From: a virus
DNA: 64,000 nt
Direction: 5' to 3' (one strand)
Virus record (IMG/VR): IMGVR_UViG_3300043449_002710
Location: 159,261-223,260 of that record
The position numbers were made by a program, and so were the translations under genes. Under the pieces are notes generated by a model, which was not told the DNA's origin, did no database searches, and worked only from the letters and a program-made list of their open reading frames with translations. The first letter of the stretch is position 1. Each line of letters starts with the position of its first letter. Shown piece by piece: positions 8,536 through 17,437 of the stretch.

Positions 8536-9693
8536 TTACTGCAAAGGGAGGGCTTCTACCTCAGAGGTCAAACCACGATCATCCATGGGGATGCCATGGA
8601 TCTGGCAGAAGACTGGCACTCCTTTTTCCACCGCCAAGTCATAAACTTCTTTGCAGTCATCTACAGGGCAGGTGAACTTTCTTTGCTTAGGATCAAAAGA
8701 GGATTTCAGTCCCAAGTCTTTGAAAGAAACTTCAAAGGCGGTGTAGATTTTTTCAACCAAGTTAGGATTAAAGGGGAACAAATTGTCCAGGGAGGGTTCT
8801 CCTTGGTACATCTCGATCAAGGTTTGGGCAGTCAGGATTCTAACCTCCGTGGGAGGATTCAAAGGGTCTTTGACCGAACCTTCTGGAACTAATTCAAGCA
8901 CTTCAGCAATCGGCATTTTCTCAACTCGAACAATACCTGTGGCTGCCGTACAAAGCTTCAGCATCATTTTGACTGCTTCAGTTTGACCCGCTACTTCTTG
9001 GATCTTATTGAGAACCCAAGGATAAACAGAAGACGGTGGAGGTAGAAGCTCGAAACCCACGTCTTCAACTATCACTTCCACGGGCTTTACTCTTTCAAGT
9101 GAAAGTTTCTCGCGCATCTTTTTCAAGACCGGATTCACTTCTTTTTTGAAAGTCTTTGGGGTTGCCGCTGCCTGCGGCTGCGATTGTTGTTGCTGGGCTG
9201 CTTCTTTTTCAGCCTTTCTTTGTAGTTCGAGTTTTCTTTTTTTCAATTCCAATTCTTTCAACTCGATCTCAAGCAGTTCTTCTTCAGTCAAATTACTACC
9301 TTCTTCCAAAGCTTTGGGTTCTGATGCTGGGGTTTTTTCCACGGGTTCCACTTTCTGTTCTAATTTTTTGCCCTTAGTCTTGAGTAATTCTTCTACTGTG
9401 ATCCCTCGTTCTTTGGCGATCTCTCGCAAAGCGTACTCATTCAACTCAGGATCAAATTTTCGAGTTTGATTCCCGGCAAAAGGTTCCTCGGGCTTTGCCT
9501 TTTCTTCCATGTATTTTGAAACTTGATCTTGGGGAATCACCGGGAAAGGAGCAGGAGTAGGATCGCCTAGATCTTTTCTTTTATTAGTAGGGCGCTCTGG
9601 CATCTTGGGCTTTGAAGGCTGAAAATCATCCACCACAGGACGTGCATCTTTAAATCGACTACCCATGGTCTGCTTGATCTTTTCGTCATCCAT
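8536..9693 (-). CDS. Tail-cluster protein with coiled coil and C-terminal zinc finger
   Basis: 385 residues: a Pro-rich N-terminus, a charged coiled coil at about residues 135-175 (EELLEIELKELELKKRKL), a globular domain at about 200-330, and a zinc-finger-like end with CPVDDC and CQIHG near 349-371. It is the first gene of the minus-strand run toward the tape measure gene. Its last codons carry CCCTTTG directly before the TAA, a candidate slippery site. A structural or chaperone role in tail assembly is inferred from position only. Confidence 0.7.
   Translation of the reverse strand: MDDEKIKQTMGSRFKDARPVVDDFQPSKPKMPERPTNKRKDLGDPTPAPFPVIPQDQVSKYMEEKAKPEEPFAGNQTRKFDPELNEYALREIAKERGITVEELLKTKGKKLEQKVEPVEKTPASEPKALEEGSNLTEEELLEIELKELELKKRKLELQRKAEKEAAQQQQSQPQAAATPKTFKKEVNPVLKKMREKLSLERVKPVEVIVEDVGFELLPPPSSVYPWVLNKIQEVAGQTEAVKMMLKLCTAATGIVRVEKMPIAEVLELVPEGSVKDPLNPPTEVRILTAQTLIEMYQGEPSLDNLFPFNPNLVEKIYTAFEVSFKDLGLKSSFDPKQRKFTCPVDDCKEVYDLAVEKGVPVFCQIHGIPMDDRGLTSEVEALPLQ
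8542..8548 (-). promoter_or_regulatory. Candidate -1 frameshift heptamer CCCTTTG
   Basis: On the minus strand the zero frame reads ..C CCT TTG CAG TAA, which fits X XXY YYZ. A -1 slip leads into the open frame of 8081-8506 without a stop. Confidence 0.45.
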
Positions 9694-9775
9694 CTACTAA
9701 CACTCCGCAATAAGTTATCTGCTCGATGTCAGATATTTTACTAATTTCGGTAAATCTTAATCAGAAGGACTTGAA

Positions 9776-10000
9776 ATGAGCAGGTTGCGACTTGAACTAG
9801 GAAAAATCTATCAAACCTTAGGGGCTGGTACTGTCACGATTATCGAAAAGAAAATCACGGGCAGAAAAATCTTCACTGGCCAGCTTCAAGACGGAACCTT
9901 GATTCAATATTTCAGAAACGGAAGATTCTCCAATGCCTCTCAAAGAAAGGGAGGCCATCGTTTTGACATTGTCATAAAGCCTGTAGAAGTTTATCAATAG
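9776..10000 (+). CDS. Small beta-rich protein
   Basis: 74 residues, probably a small beta barrel (GTVTIIEKKITGRKIF then DGTLIQYFRNGRF). The start has AAGGAC six bases upstream. It is divergent from the gene at 9693 and its end overlaps the nucleotidyltransferase gene on the other strand by 29 bases. No family is recognised and the function is unknown. Confidence 0.6.
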   Translation: MSRLRLELGKIYQTLGAGTVTIIEKKITGRKIFTGQLQDGTLIQYFRNGRFSNASQRKGGHRFDIVIKPVEVYQ

Positions 10001-10844
10001 CCCCTGATTCGTGTGCTTTGGCAAGCAATTTTAAGAATTCACAATAGCCTGCCTGATCCAAATACTTCCAGATCACTTCGGCGGGCTGAAATCTCTCAAA
10101 TCTTCCCACATTCCGATCCAAGACAAACTTCTTTCGAAGCTCATCGTGCATCTTTTTTCTGCCTTGCCAAACCTCAACAAACTCTTCCACCAATCGATCC
10201 ACGGCTTGTTTGACCGACAGCTTCTGAGTTTCAATCCTCTCGTCCACGATTTCAGGATCTCTTGGGTTTTCTTTCTGGGCTTGCAGGGCTTTCTTAAGGA
10301 CCGACCATTGCCTAGAAACATTCCCCATCAAAAGATCGATTTCTTCGGCTTTCTTTTCGGCCATTTCAATGATGGGCTTAAAATAAATCTCAGGATCAAA
10401 GTCCTTTGGAAGAATCAAAGGAGGAAGCTTCCAGCGATCCCGCATCACATCGTAGGAGGCATCGGCAACCTCAACTTGCTCGGTCTGATCCGATGGCTTC
10501 ACAAAAAGATGGATGACATATCCAGCCCAGGGAATCTCGACATTCTTGAAAGCCTCTTGAAGAATCTCTTCATCGCCTTTGAATTTTTCCCAATCAATGT
10601 AGCACGAACAGTCAATGTCAGCGCCGCTGTGATACTGATAAGTCGCCGCTCCGCCATACAACATGACGCCAATCAGATCCGCCCCAAACTTTTTTAGTCG
10701 GTAGCGAGCTTCTTTGAGAATCTCTGCGCGAAGCTTGGGCTGAAGCCTAGGGAGCGGCTTATCTTCTTCATAAAGCCACACCTCTGGCGGAAGAGTCTTG
10801 CGCGGAAAATCTAAAATCCCAGCTTCAATTACGTGAGCGGCCAT
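9972..10844 (-). CDS. Predicted nucleotidyltransferase-fold protein
   Basis: 290 residues. The segment LYGGAATYQYHSGADIDC near residues 63-80 matches the nucleotidyltransferase superfamily signature: a Gly-Gly/Ser helix start, then D-x-D metal ligands. A third acidic residue is not assigned with confidence. The C-terminal half is helical and charged. Such proteins transfer nucleotides to RNA, proteins or small molecules; the substrate here is unknown. The start at 10844 lies directly behind a GAGTTATTTTAAG element, with no clear ribosome site. Confidence 0.7.
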   Translation of the reverse strand: MAAHVIEAGILDFPRKTLPPEVWLYEEDKPLPRLQPKLRAEILKEARYRLKKFGADLIGVMLYGGAATYQYHSGADIDCSCYIDWEKFKGDEEILQEAFKNVEIPWAGYVIHLFVKPSDQTEQVEVADASYDVMRDRWKLPPLILPKDFDPEIYFKPIIEMAEKKAEEIDLLMGNVSRQWSVLKKALQAQKENPRDPEIVDERIETQKLSVKQAVDRLVEEFVEVWQGRKKMHDELRKKFVLDRNVGRFERFQPAEVIWKYLDQAGYCEFLKLLAKAHESGAIDKLLQAL

Positions 10845-10860
10845 AACTTAAAATAACTCT
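10841..10860 (-). promoter_or_regulatory. GAGTTATTTTAAG promoter-like element
   Basis: On the minus strand GAGTTATTTTAAGTT runs straight into the ATG at 10844. It is a close match to the recurring element of this window. Confidence 0.45.
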
Positions 10861-10931
10861 AGGGATCAAGTTTCCTGGGGTGGGCATCCTAATTGCTTGA
10901 TATAAATACGGTTTTTAAAAAAACTTCCCTG

Positions 10932-10960
10932 TTGACTGTCTTTATAAATATATTTATATT
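10932..10960 (+). promoter_or_regulatory. Sigma70-like promoter, leaderless geometry
   Basis: TTGACT, a 17-base spacer and TATATT end six bases before the ATG at 10967, so the predicted transcript starts at or near the start codon. Confidence 0.55.
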
Positions 10961-10966
10961 GATAAT

Positions 10967-11740
10967 ATGACAATGCGTAAGATTCAAATTTTTGAGCAAG
11001 ACCAAAAGTACCGCAAAGACTTGAGCGATTTTTTGATTATGGTCCATGGGGCCAAGAGCACCGAGGATGCTTCCGTTTTGGAAGTTCCAGAGGAATTGGA
11101 CGTGGATGCTTTTCACGGCATCAAGTTGGTGGACACCAATGCGCCCAAGCTGCCGCTCATCCAACCTGCGGTTCCGTTCAAGGATCGGCATCCTGAGGTG
11201 GTCGAATGGCTCAATAACTACAAAGGCAATTTTGAATTTTACTTGAGCTTAAAGTCTCAGCTTGAAGCCAAAGGCAGTTTGTCTGAAAAGCAGGTCGATG
11301 CGGTCAAACGTGCTATCGATAAGGACGTGCAGCGAGCGAGCAAACGGACTTTATCCACAAGTTCTCAAACCGTTCGCTTGTCTTTGTCTGCAGGCGAGAT
11401 TTTGTTGATCTCCAAATTCTTCGCCCGAAAGCTTGCTGAGCAAGCAGGTGCAATCCGCCCACACTATGTCTTTGAGGTTTTATCCGTCGAAGCAGAGACT
11501 GAGAAAGCTTACAAAGTGAAGCTCCGCATGACTGCTCAACGGACCAGCCATTGCGGAGTTTGCGGTTTGACTCTGACGAATCCCGAGTCGGTGGCGGCAG
11601 GTATTGGACCGATTTGCGCTGAAAATACCGGAATCTCTTTCGGGGCTAATTCGTCCTTGGAACTAGCCGAAGCTTTAAAAGAAACCCGCGAGATCGATAC
11701 TTGGCTACCTAAGAGCGTGATCAAATCGAGGCTGTCTTAA
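10967..11740 (+). CDS. Protein with C-terminal treble-type zinc motif
   Basis: 257 residues. The C-terminal part carries [19 protein letters not shown] and then PIC (near residues 191-214). This pattern is common in phage and bacterial proteins of the DUF6011 type, a small zinc-binding module. The N-terminal two thirds are helical and unrecognised. No ribosome site precedes the ATG, and a sigma70-like promoter sits six bases upstream, so a leaderless mRNA is likely. The stop overlaps the convergent fibre gene by four bases. The role is unknown. Confidence 0.7.
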   Translation: MTMRKIQIFEQDQKYRKDLSDFLIMVHGAKSTEDASVLEVPEELDVDAFHGIKLVDTNAPKLPLIQPAVPFKDRHPEVVEWLNNYKGNFEFYLSLKSQLEAKGSLSEKQVDAVKRAIDKDVQRASKRTLSTSSQTVRLSLSAGEILLISKFFARKLAEQAGAIRPHYVFEVLSVEAETEKAYKVKLRMTAQRTSHCGVCGLTLTNPESVAAGIGPICAENTGISFGANSSLELAEALKETREIDTWLPKSVIKSRLS

Positions 11741-13155
11741 TAAAACTCCTCAATAATGATGCAACCAGAACCGCCGTTGCCACCTTTACCTGAACCCGAG
11801 CCACCGCCTGTACCACCCGCACCGACTGTGTAATTAAAAGTTACACCAGTATAGGGAATAATTGCACAGATATAGCCACCTGCGCCACCACCAGAACCCC
11901 CATAATAAGTCGTCCCACCTTCAGCCGGGGCACTACTTCCGCCGCCACCGCCACCACTACCGGTATTATTGCTGGCATCGGTTGGGGAGGTCAATCCACC
12001 ACCGCCTGGACCATTTCCACCAAAAAAACTGTTTCCACCGGGTTGTCCCGCTAAAACCGTCGCGGCAGCAGTGCCGCCGCCATTCCATGTGGCATAACCA
12101 GTGCCAGCACTACCAATGACGTTACAAATGACTGTTACACCCGTATAGGCTACGGTCCCACCAGTTCCGCCATTTCTACTAGAGGATGTGGCGGCGTTCC
12201 CAGAATATGCGGTGAGCGCTATAGTTCCGGCCCCATTTGAAAACACAGTATCGACACCATCCGTGCCGTAAGCTAGAGATATTCCACCGCCAGTACCACC
12301 ACCACCACCACCGACCATCTGAATCCGAATATACTTTGCCGTACTCGGCATGGTGTAGGTTCCAGCTCCAAGCGTTGTTATATAGTGAATAGTCGGTACA
12401 GTAGCTGATCCACCACTGCCTGTGGGTCCGGTAGGGCCAACATTGCCCGTAGCGCCCGTAGCGCCCGTGGGGCCCGTGGGGCCTGTAGCGCCCACACCTG
12501 TCGGGCCGGTAGGGCCAACTAAACTGGCTCCCGTGGGTCCGGTAGGACCAACTGCACCCTCTGCGCCTGTCGCGCCCGTAGGGCCTACATCTCCTACAGC
12601 CCCTGTCGGGCCTACCGCACCATCTAAGCCTGCCGAGCCGGTCGCGCCCACCGGTCCTTCCAATCCTGTAGGACCAACTGCGCCTGTGGGGCCAACTGCG
12701 CCTGTGGGGCCAACTGCGCCTGTGGGGCCTGTCACCCCGCGCATCCCAGTCGGGCCGGTCGCCCCTCGTGGACCTAAAGGACCACTGGGTCCCATCGGTC
12801 CTGTCGCGCCCACTGTTCCTGTCGGGCCAACCGCTCCAACCGATCCTGTAGGACCAACCGTGCCACTAGGGCCTGTCGGCCCAGTGGGTCCAAGAGGTCC
12901 CGTGGGGCCAGGAATCTGCACAGGACCCGTGGGGCCTGTCGGTCCTGTCGGTCCTGTCGGACTAGGACCAGAATTCGAAAAGACATCAAAAATTAGAGGG
13001 TCATATGTGGTGTTGATCGCGGCGTTATATTGAGTCTGCGTGATCAAAAAATCGGATAAAGCGGGTACGACCAAATTTTCAGAGGTCAGCCCATAGCTTA
13101 AAACAAAAGTTTGCTGCAGTTCTGTCTTGTTACGAATCGTCCCGTAGTAAGCCAT
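11737..13155 (-). CDS. Collagen-like fibre protein with Gly-rich tip
   Basis: 472 residues. The first ~70 residues ([17 protein letters not shown]...) match the N-terminus of the gene at 14600-15964, so they are probably a shared attachment domain. Next come about 190 residues of Gly-Pro-Thr/Gly-x-y triplets, which form collagen-type triple helices. The C-terminus holds a domain with [12 protein letters not shown] and several Gly-rich loops, as in phage fibre tips. The ribosome site is GGGGAT. It probably forms a trimeric appendage. The plus-strand Gly-Pro-Val frame at 12422-13033 is its shadow. Confidence 0.8.
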   Translation of the reverse strand: MAYYGTIRNKTELQQTFVLSYGLTSENLVVPALSDFLITQTQYNAAINTTYDPLIFDVFSNSGPSPTGPTGPTGPTGPVQIPGPTGPLGPTGPTGPSGTVGPTGSVGAVGPTGTVGATGPMGPSGPLGPRGATGPTGMRGVTGPTGAVGPTGAVGPTGAVGPTGLEGPVGATGSAGLDGAVGPTGAVGDVGPTGATGAEGAVGPTGPTGASLVGPTGPTGVGATGPTGPTGATGATGNVGPTGPTGSGGSATVPTIHYITTLGAGTYTMPSTAKYIRIQMVGGGGGGTGGGISLAYGTDGVDTVFSNGAGTIALTAYSGNAATSSSRNGGTGGTVAYTGVTVICNVIGSAGTGYATWNGGGTAAATVLAGQPGGNSFFGGNGPGGGGLTSPTDASNNTGSGGGGGGSSAPAEGGTTYYGGSGGGAGGYICAIIPYTGVTFNYTVGAGGTGGGSGSGKGGNGGSGCIIIEEFY

Positions 13156-13164
13156 TGTGATCCC

Positions 13165-13180
13165 CTATAGATAATAACCT
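13165..13180 (-). promoter_or_regulatory. GGTTATTATC-type promoter-like element
   Basis: On the minus strand AGGTTATTATCTATAG lies just before the GGGGAT ribosome site of the collagen-like gene starting at 13155. Confidence 0.4.
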
Positions 13181-13205
13181 CAGGGGGATTTGGTATTTGT
13201 TTGAA

Positions 13206-13667
13206 CTACGCGAGGTAATAAATCCGCAAGCGATCCGAAGTGTCCAAGACGGATTGAAGGCCTTTGCCATCCCAACTTAAAAAATCATCAGACACAATAA
13301 AATCTTCGTCATAAGTAGCTGGACCGCCGCCGCTAAAAATATCCACCAAAACTTTATTGGGTTCTTTGGGTGCCAATGGAAGAGAGAGACCTTTATCCAA
13401 AAGCATCTGGCCAGTGATTTGTGGGTAAATGCAAACTTGCTGAATCGAATTACTTTCGATTAAACTTTGAAGAGATTGTTCGGCTGCGATAGCGCGAGAA
13501 GTCTCTACAGCGGTGAGATCGCCATCTTCTATGGCGTCTTTCAGAGTTTTATTGACTAAGTTGGCAGAAACAAAAATTTTGTAGTCAGGAGGTAGACTTG
13601 AAGCATCTAGTCCTAGATCCAACAACTCGGCTAAACTTTTGATATCTTCATTCTGAATCTTAGACAT
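13206..13667 (-). CDS. Small fibre-associated protein with EYSRA-like motif
   Basis: 153 residues. It has one ETSRAIAAEQSLQSLIE segment, the same coiled-coil unit that repeats in the fibre at 770-3184, followed by a beta-rich C-terminal domain. It lies between two collagen-like genes, so it is probably another component of the fibre network. The terminator at 13701-13740 separates it from the upstream gene, so it may need its own promoter. Confidence 0.65.
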   Translation of the reverse strand: MSKIQNEDIKSLAELLDLGLDASSLPPDYKIFVSANLVNKTLKDAIEDGDLTAVETSRAIAAEQSLQSLIESNSIQQVCIYPQITGQMLLDKGLSLPLAPKEPNKVLVDIFSGGGPATYDEDFIVSDDFLSWDGKGLQSVLDTSDRLRIYYLA

Positions 13668-13700
13668 ACCGAGCCTTTTACCAAAATTGAATTTTTGTGA

Positions 13701-13740
13701 AAAACTTAATCCCGCTAGCTATGACGCGGGATTAAGTTTT
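13701..13740 (-). terminator. Strong terminator between fibre genes
   Basis: A perfect 15-bp stem (13701-13715 with 13726-13740) and a 10-base loop have A and T runs at the ends, so it could work on both strands. It ends the minus gene 13748-14587. Confidence 0.9.
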
Positions 13741-13747
13741 TTCCTAA

Positions 13748-14587
13748 TTAGACTAAATACCAGCAAATCAATTCTTGACCTACGACAGGTGCTGTACCGA
13801 AAGTTAGAGCACTTGCTGTCACCGTATATTGGTCTAAACCAGGACCTTGAGCAACAAGAAGCCCGTTTCTGAAAACCAAAACAAACCCTGCTGCATTCGG
13901 AGTGTGAGTCAAAGTAAATTCAGTTGTTGATCCGTTTCCAGCAAAGACTTCTTGATAGGGAACATAAGATCCGGCAGGGCCCGCAGGGCCGGTGGGTCCA
14001 ACAGCTCCATCAGCACCCGCAGGGCCCGCAGGGCCAGTAGGGCCGTCTAAACCCGCAGGGCCGGTGGGTCCAACAGCTCCATCAGCACCCGCAGGGCCCG
14101 CAGGGCCAGTAGGGCCGTCTAAACCCGCAGGGCCAGTAGGGCCCACCAGACTAACTGGATCAATGAAAGCACGATTGTTAATAGATTGCAGTTTAGTCTG
14201 AAGAGGTTCGGAAATAAGTTGAAGTGAAACAGATCCGATTTCGATCAGCTTTTTATTTAAAGAAGTTCTACCAATAAAAGCTGTTCCTGCAGCAGGTCCA
14301 TTGAGATCTTCCGCGCCTTCGTCGTCCCAGATCGAATGAACCCGAATACCGTTTGTAGTAGCCCCAGGATAAGCCGAGGTTCCCACATCTTCAATCGTGA
14401 CAATTTTCCATCGATTGTAAGTCCCGAAAAACGGGCTCTCATCAACAAAAGCGTCTCCGATTTGAACGTCTGTAACAGACCAACCTTCTAATGTAGAGTC
14501 AATGACTTCCCCGATGACTTCCCAAATACCAGAGCCGAGATCGGAAGCGCCTACGATATCAAATCGAGCATTAAACTTTTTAGACAT
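13748..14587 (-). CDS. Fibre protein with short collagen-like segment
   Basis: 279 residues. A beta-rich N-terminal domain of about 145 residues is followed by a 50-residue Gly-Pro collagen-like segment and a C-terminal domain of about 80 residues ([20 protein letters not shown]...) of a kind often seen at the ends of phage fibres. The collagen part is a 24-residue unit repeated twice, exact at DNA level (72 bases each), which points to recent duplication or unequal exchange. The gene ends at a strong terminator. Confidence 0.75.
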   Translation of the reverse strand: MSKKFNARFDIVGASDLGSGIWEVIGEVIDSTLEGWSVTDVQIGDAFVDESPFFGTYNRWKIVTIEDVGTSAYPGATTNGIRVHSIWDDEGAEDLNGPAAGTAFIGRTSLNKKLIEIGSVSLQLISEPLQTKLQSINNRAFIDPVSLVGPTGPAGLDGPTGPAGPAGADGAVGPTGPAGLDGPTGPAGPAGADGAVGPTGPAGPAGSYVPYQEVFAGNGSTTEFTLTHTPNAAGFVLVFRNGLLVAQGPGLDQYTVTASALTFGTAPVVGQELICWYLV

Positions 14588-14599
14588 GGTAAGCCTCTA

Positions 14600-15964
14600 T
14601 TAGAAAGCCAATTTTAATACGCAAGTCACACCTGAGGTTAAACCGTTAATAGTAAGCCTATCAAAGCCAGCAGAAATTGTGGCCGCAACAGCAACAGTTG
14701 CTCCCGAATCTTCTCTCCAAGCGTGATAATTAGGACGCCAAGCATTGGCTGCACTCGTATTGGTGCCAGCTCCACCGCTTGTTCCATATACAACCGTGAA
14801 TTGAGTTCCACCGATTGTCGCCATTGGGAGTCTGATTCTGGCGGAAATCAAATTCACCCCGGCTGGAATTGTAAAAGTTCCAATAGCACCAACGCGAGCA
14901 AAAGTTATCCCACTGCCGTCTGCGAAAACTTCCACCTCTTCATTAGCTGTAGAAGAAGCTATATAACGAGAAAGCGATGCCCCACCACCGCCACCTACGG
15001 TAGTCCAACTCGTGTCGTAATCAGAGGCAGAATTTTTGGTTAATACTTGCCCCATCGAACCACCGGTTGGAACACCTGCACCCGTAGGGCCGGTGGGTCC
15101 TGCTGATCCAGCGGTTCCATTTGCGCCCGCAGGGCCGGTGGGTCCAACAGCTCCATCAGCGCCCGCAGGGCCGGTGGGTCCAACAGCTCCATCAGCGCCC
15201 GCAGGGCCGGGGGGTCCAATAGCTCCATCAGCGCCCGCAGGGCCAACATCACCCTGAGGGCCTGTTGGGCCTCCCGCAGGTCCAGGTTCGCCTTGAGGCC
15301 CCGTAGGGCCCGTATCCCCTACCGCGCCAATCGGTCCTGCCGGGCCCGTAGGTCCAACTTCGCCTGCCGGGCCGGTGGGGCCAGCCGCGCCGTCAGCTCC
15401 AGGGGCACCCGGCGCACCAGGAGAGCCAGGAGAGCCCGCAATGCCGGAGGGGCCCATATCCCCTTGAGGGCCTGTAGGGCCAGTAGGTCCCGCATCGCCA
15501 TCAAAACCCGCAGGGCCTGTCGGTCCCACAGGGCCAGTAGCTCCATCAGCGCCCGCAGGGCCAGTAGCTCCATCAGCGCCCGCAGGGCCAGTAGCTCCAT
15601 CAGCGCCCGCAGGGCCTGTTGGGCCTCCTGCCGGACCCGGCTCGCCTTGGGGGCCCGTAGAACCATTTGCGCCTGCAGGGCCTGTCGGGCCTGCAGATCC
15701 AGCATTACCCGCAGGGCCTGTCGGTCCCGTAGGTCCGGTTGCTCCAGGTTGTGGAGTTGGGGGAGGTGGGATAGGATCGCCTTCTAAAATGATTTCAAAA
15801 ATCAAATGGTCATATTGAGTAGCGGAAGCCACTTCGAGTTGATCAAAAGTCAAAGGATAAAGACCAAAAGCAGGGACACTTAAGGACTCTTGATAAGTCG
15901 AGTAAGCCAAGGTGAAAACTTGCGGGATACCCGTTTTATTTCTAATGTTCGCTACGTATGCCAT
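14600..15964 (-). CDS. Long collagen-like fibre protein
   Basis: 454 residues. The N-terminal ~65 residues ([17 protein letters not shown]...) match the collagen-like gene at 11737-13155. Then come about 240 residues of Gly-x-y triplets with GPTGPAG and GADGATGPA units, and a C-terminal beta-rich domain of about 130 residues. Tandem 27-base copies occur near 15548-15615, which makes length variation likely. The ribosome site is GAGGGAG. A trimeric fibre or whisker is the likely role. Confidence 0.8.
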   Translation of the reverse strand: MAYVANIRNKTGIPQVFTLAYSTYQESLSVPAFGLYPLTFDQLEVASATQYDHLIFEIILEGDPIPPPPTPQPGATGPTGPTGPAGNAGSAGPTGPAGANGSTGPQGEPGPAGGPTGPAGADGATGPAGADGATGPAGADGATGPVGPTGPAGFDGDAGPTGPTGPQGDMGPSGIAGSPGSPGAPGAPGADGAAGPTGPAGEVGPTGPAGPIGAVGDTGPTGPQGEPGPAGGPTGPQGDVGPAGADGAIGPPGPAGADGAVGPTGPAGADGAVGPTGPAGANGTAGSAGPTGPTGAGVPTGGSMGQVLTKNSASDYDTSWTTVGGGGGASLSRYIASSTANEEVEVFADGSGITFARVGAIGTFTIPAGVNLISARIRLPMATIGGTQFTVVYGTSGGAGTNTSAANAWRPNYHAWREDSGATVAVAATISAGFDRLTINGLTSGVTCVLKLAF

Positions 15965-15992
15965 TCTTTTTCTCCCTCAAAATTAAAAATTT

Positions 15993-16358
15993 TTACGGTG
16001 CTGTATAATTCAAAACTTGTTTGGGTGTGAGCGGTGCCCCATTGTCTTGCTGAACCTGCAGCACGTTTTCATAAATCAAGTCTAAGAGTCGGGTTAAAAA
16101 ACTTACATCCCCACCATTACGAGCATTGCTCACCAAGACTTCAAAGTCGGCGTCTTCGATCAAAAAAGTTTCACCGGGTCTAAGGTTAATTTGGAAAGCA
16201 CTCCCATTCCGAATCGGATCTGCCGAGGAAGCGTTAATCGGTCTTGGGATCAAAACATTCGAGATCGGCCCTAACTGAAGAGCAAAGGCATTTGCTGGGG
16301 CCGTGCTAATAACCGGGTGTGAAGCAAGGGCAGTTGGGGTAAAAGAAATGTTAACCAC
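15993..16358 (-). CDS. Small beta-rich virion-type protein
   Basis: About 121 residues from GTG 16358, chosen because GGGAGAGG lies ahead of it; a TTG at 16376 would add six residues but overlap that site. The sequence is beta-rich (FQINLRPGETFLIEDADFEVLV) with a helical C-terminus and has no recognised family. It is the first gene of the minus-strand fibre cluster, behind a GAGTTATTTT element, so a virion role is likely. Confidence 0.6.
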   Translation of the reverse strand: MVNISFTPTALASHPVISTAPANAFALQLGPISNVLIPRPINASSADPIRNGSAFQINLRPGETFLIEDADFEVLVSNARNGGDVSFLTRLLDLIYENVLQVQQDNGAPLTPKQVLNYTAP

Positions 16359-16370
16359 AAGTTTTTCCTC

Positions 16371-16387
16371 TCCCAAGAAAATAACTC
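16371..16387 (-). promoter_or_regulatory. GAGTTATTTTC-type promoter-like element
   Basis: On the minus strand GAGTTATTTTCTTGGGA precedes the start at 16358 and would drive the fibre cluster. Confidence 0.45.
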
Positions 16388-16434
16388 AATTTTTGTCTCG
16401 GTCCTCTTTTGAATAGAATCGTTATTCTTTATAT

Positions 16435-17400
16435 ATGTCCACTTTACGAGGTCCAGGACCGGTTCGAAGTTTAAGGCAAGCCATAGAAGACCGAAACGCG
16501 AAATTCTCCCGCACAGAAGTCTTAGAGGATGAACCGTACAAGCAAGCTCTAGAACAGCTCCTCCCTCAAATCGCAGCCGAAAGTGAACAAGCAGCCAAAC
16601 CCGCAAGAGTCCCGTTTCTTTATTATCGGAAAAAAAGAATGGGCAGGCGCTGCTCTTGTTTCCACATCGAAACTTCTCCAGACGCAAATTGTCAGATTTG
16701 TTTTGGCTGTGGCTATGTCGGCGGTTGGGATTTACACGGCTGTCGATCCGAATGGATTGATGTGACCCAAGAAAATTTAAGATTGGTCAATCTTCAAGCC
16801 GATACCCAAGCAGGGACTAGACCAGTCTATTTCACCATGGAGGATGGAACAAACAGATCTTTCTTGGAACTCGATTTAGAGATTGTCAGAAACATCAAAA
16901 AAACCCAATGCCTTCAGATCGCGGTTGGAAACAAACGTAGGGGGGCTTCAGTCGATGCTTTTGTAAAAGCATCGGGGGATTTGAATTTTGTTCCGCTCAC
17001 GGAAGCTAATTTGGATGCTAGGCTAAATGAGAGTAAGCTTTCTTTTCGAATCGAATTGAATAGAAACAATACTACAGTCGAATCCCCTAGACTCAGCCAT
17101 GTCTTAATTCGATATCAATTAGTCCCAGAGATTAGAATGTACGGAGATATGAATCTTGGGGATAATGCTTTTGAGTTAGGAGATCTCGGTTTCTTCGATT
17201 CGTTTTCCACCTTGAATGTCTACGTCCCACCTAGCTTTGATCAGATTAACAATGAAGACTTTTTGATTCGGCAATCCGACCAAAAACGATTCAAAGTCAC
17301 GCGGTTTCAACGCAATGCTCCACTCGAAGTATTAACAAGTCACATGGTCACAGCTCGGCTTCTGATCCCTGGAACAGATTCTTTGATTTATTTTCCTTGA
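16435..17400 (+). CDS. Virion structural-type protein with Cys cluster
   Basis: 321 residues. Residues near 70-95 read RRCSCFHIETSPDANCQIC and then FGCGYVGGW. This Cys pattern, followed by Gly-x-Gly-x-x-Gly-Gly, occurs in structural proteins of large myovirus-like phages and probably binds a metal. The rest is beta-rich, as in baseplate or neck proteins. The start lacks a clear ribosome site and follows a TTATTCTTTATAT element directly. It is divergent from the fibre cluster. The exact position in the particle is unknown. Confidence 0.65.
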   Translation: MSTLRGPGPVRSLRQAIEDRNAKFSRTEVLEDEPYKQALEQLLPQIAAESEQAAKPARVPFLYYRKKRMGRRCSCFHIETSPDANCQICFGCGYVGGWDLHGCRSEWIDVTQENLRLVNLQADTQAGTRPVYFTMEDGTNRSFLELDLEIVRNIKKTQCLQIAVGNKRRGASVDAFVKASGDLNFVPLTEANLDARLNESKLSFRIELNRNNTTVESPRLSHVLIRYQLVPEIRMYGDMNLGDNAFELGDLGFFDSFSTLNVYVPPSFDQINNEDFLIRQSDQKRFKVTRFQRNAPLEVLTSHMVTARLLIPGTDSLIYFP

Positions 17401-17437
17401 TCGTTTTTAGCGGTAGATAATTTGGTTAATAGTATTC

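Noticed and set aside
10901-10950. Two exact TATAAATA boxes (10901 and 10943) like T4 late promoters
   Set aside because: They occur only in this AT-rich gap, and the second is the spacer of a sigma70-like promoter. No general use of this box is visible in the window.
12422-13033. Plus-strand frame rich in Gly-Pro-Val
   Set aside because: It is the antisense of the collagen-like repeat; GC-rich Gly-Pro triplets give open frames on both strands. The minus-strand gene has a start, ribosome site and complete domains.
13972-15740. Regular short repeats that could suggest a CRISPR array
   Set aside because: The repeats are in-frame Gly-x-y codons of fibre genes without unique spacers. No CRISPR array was seen anywhere.
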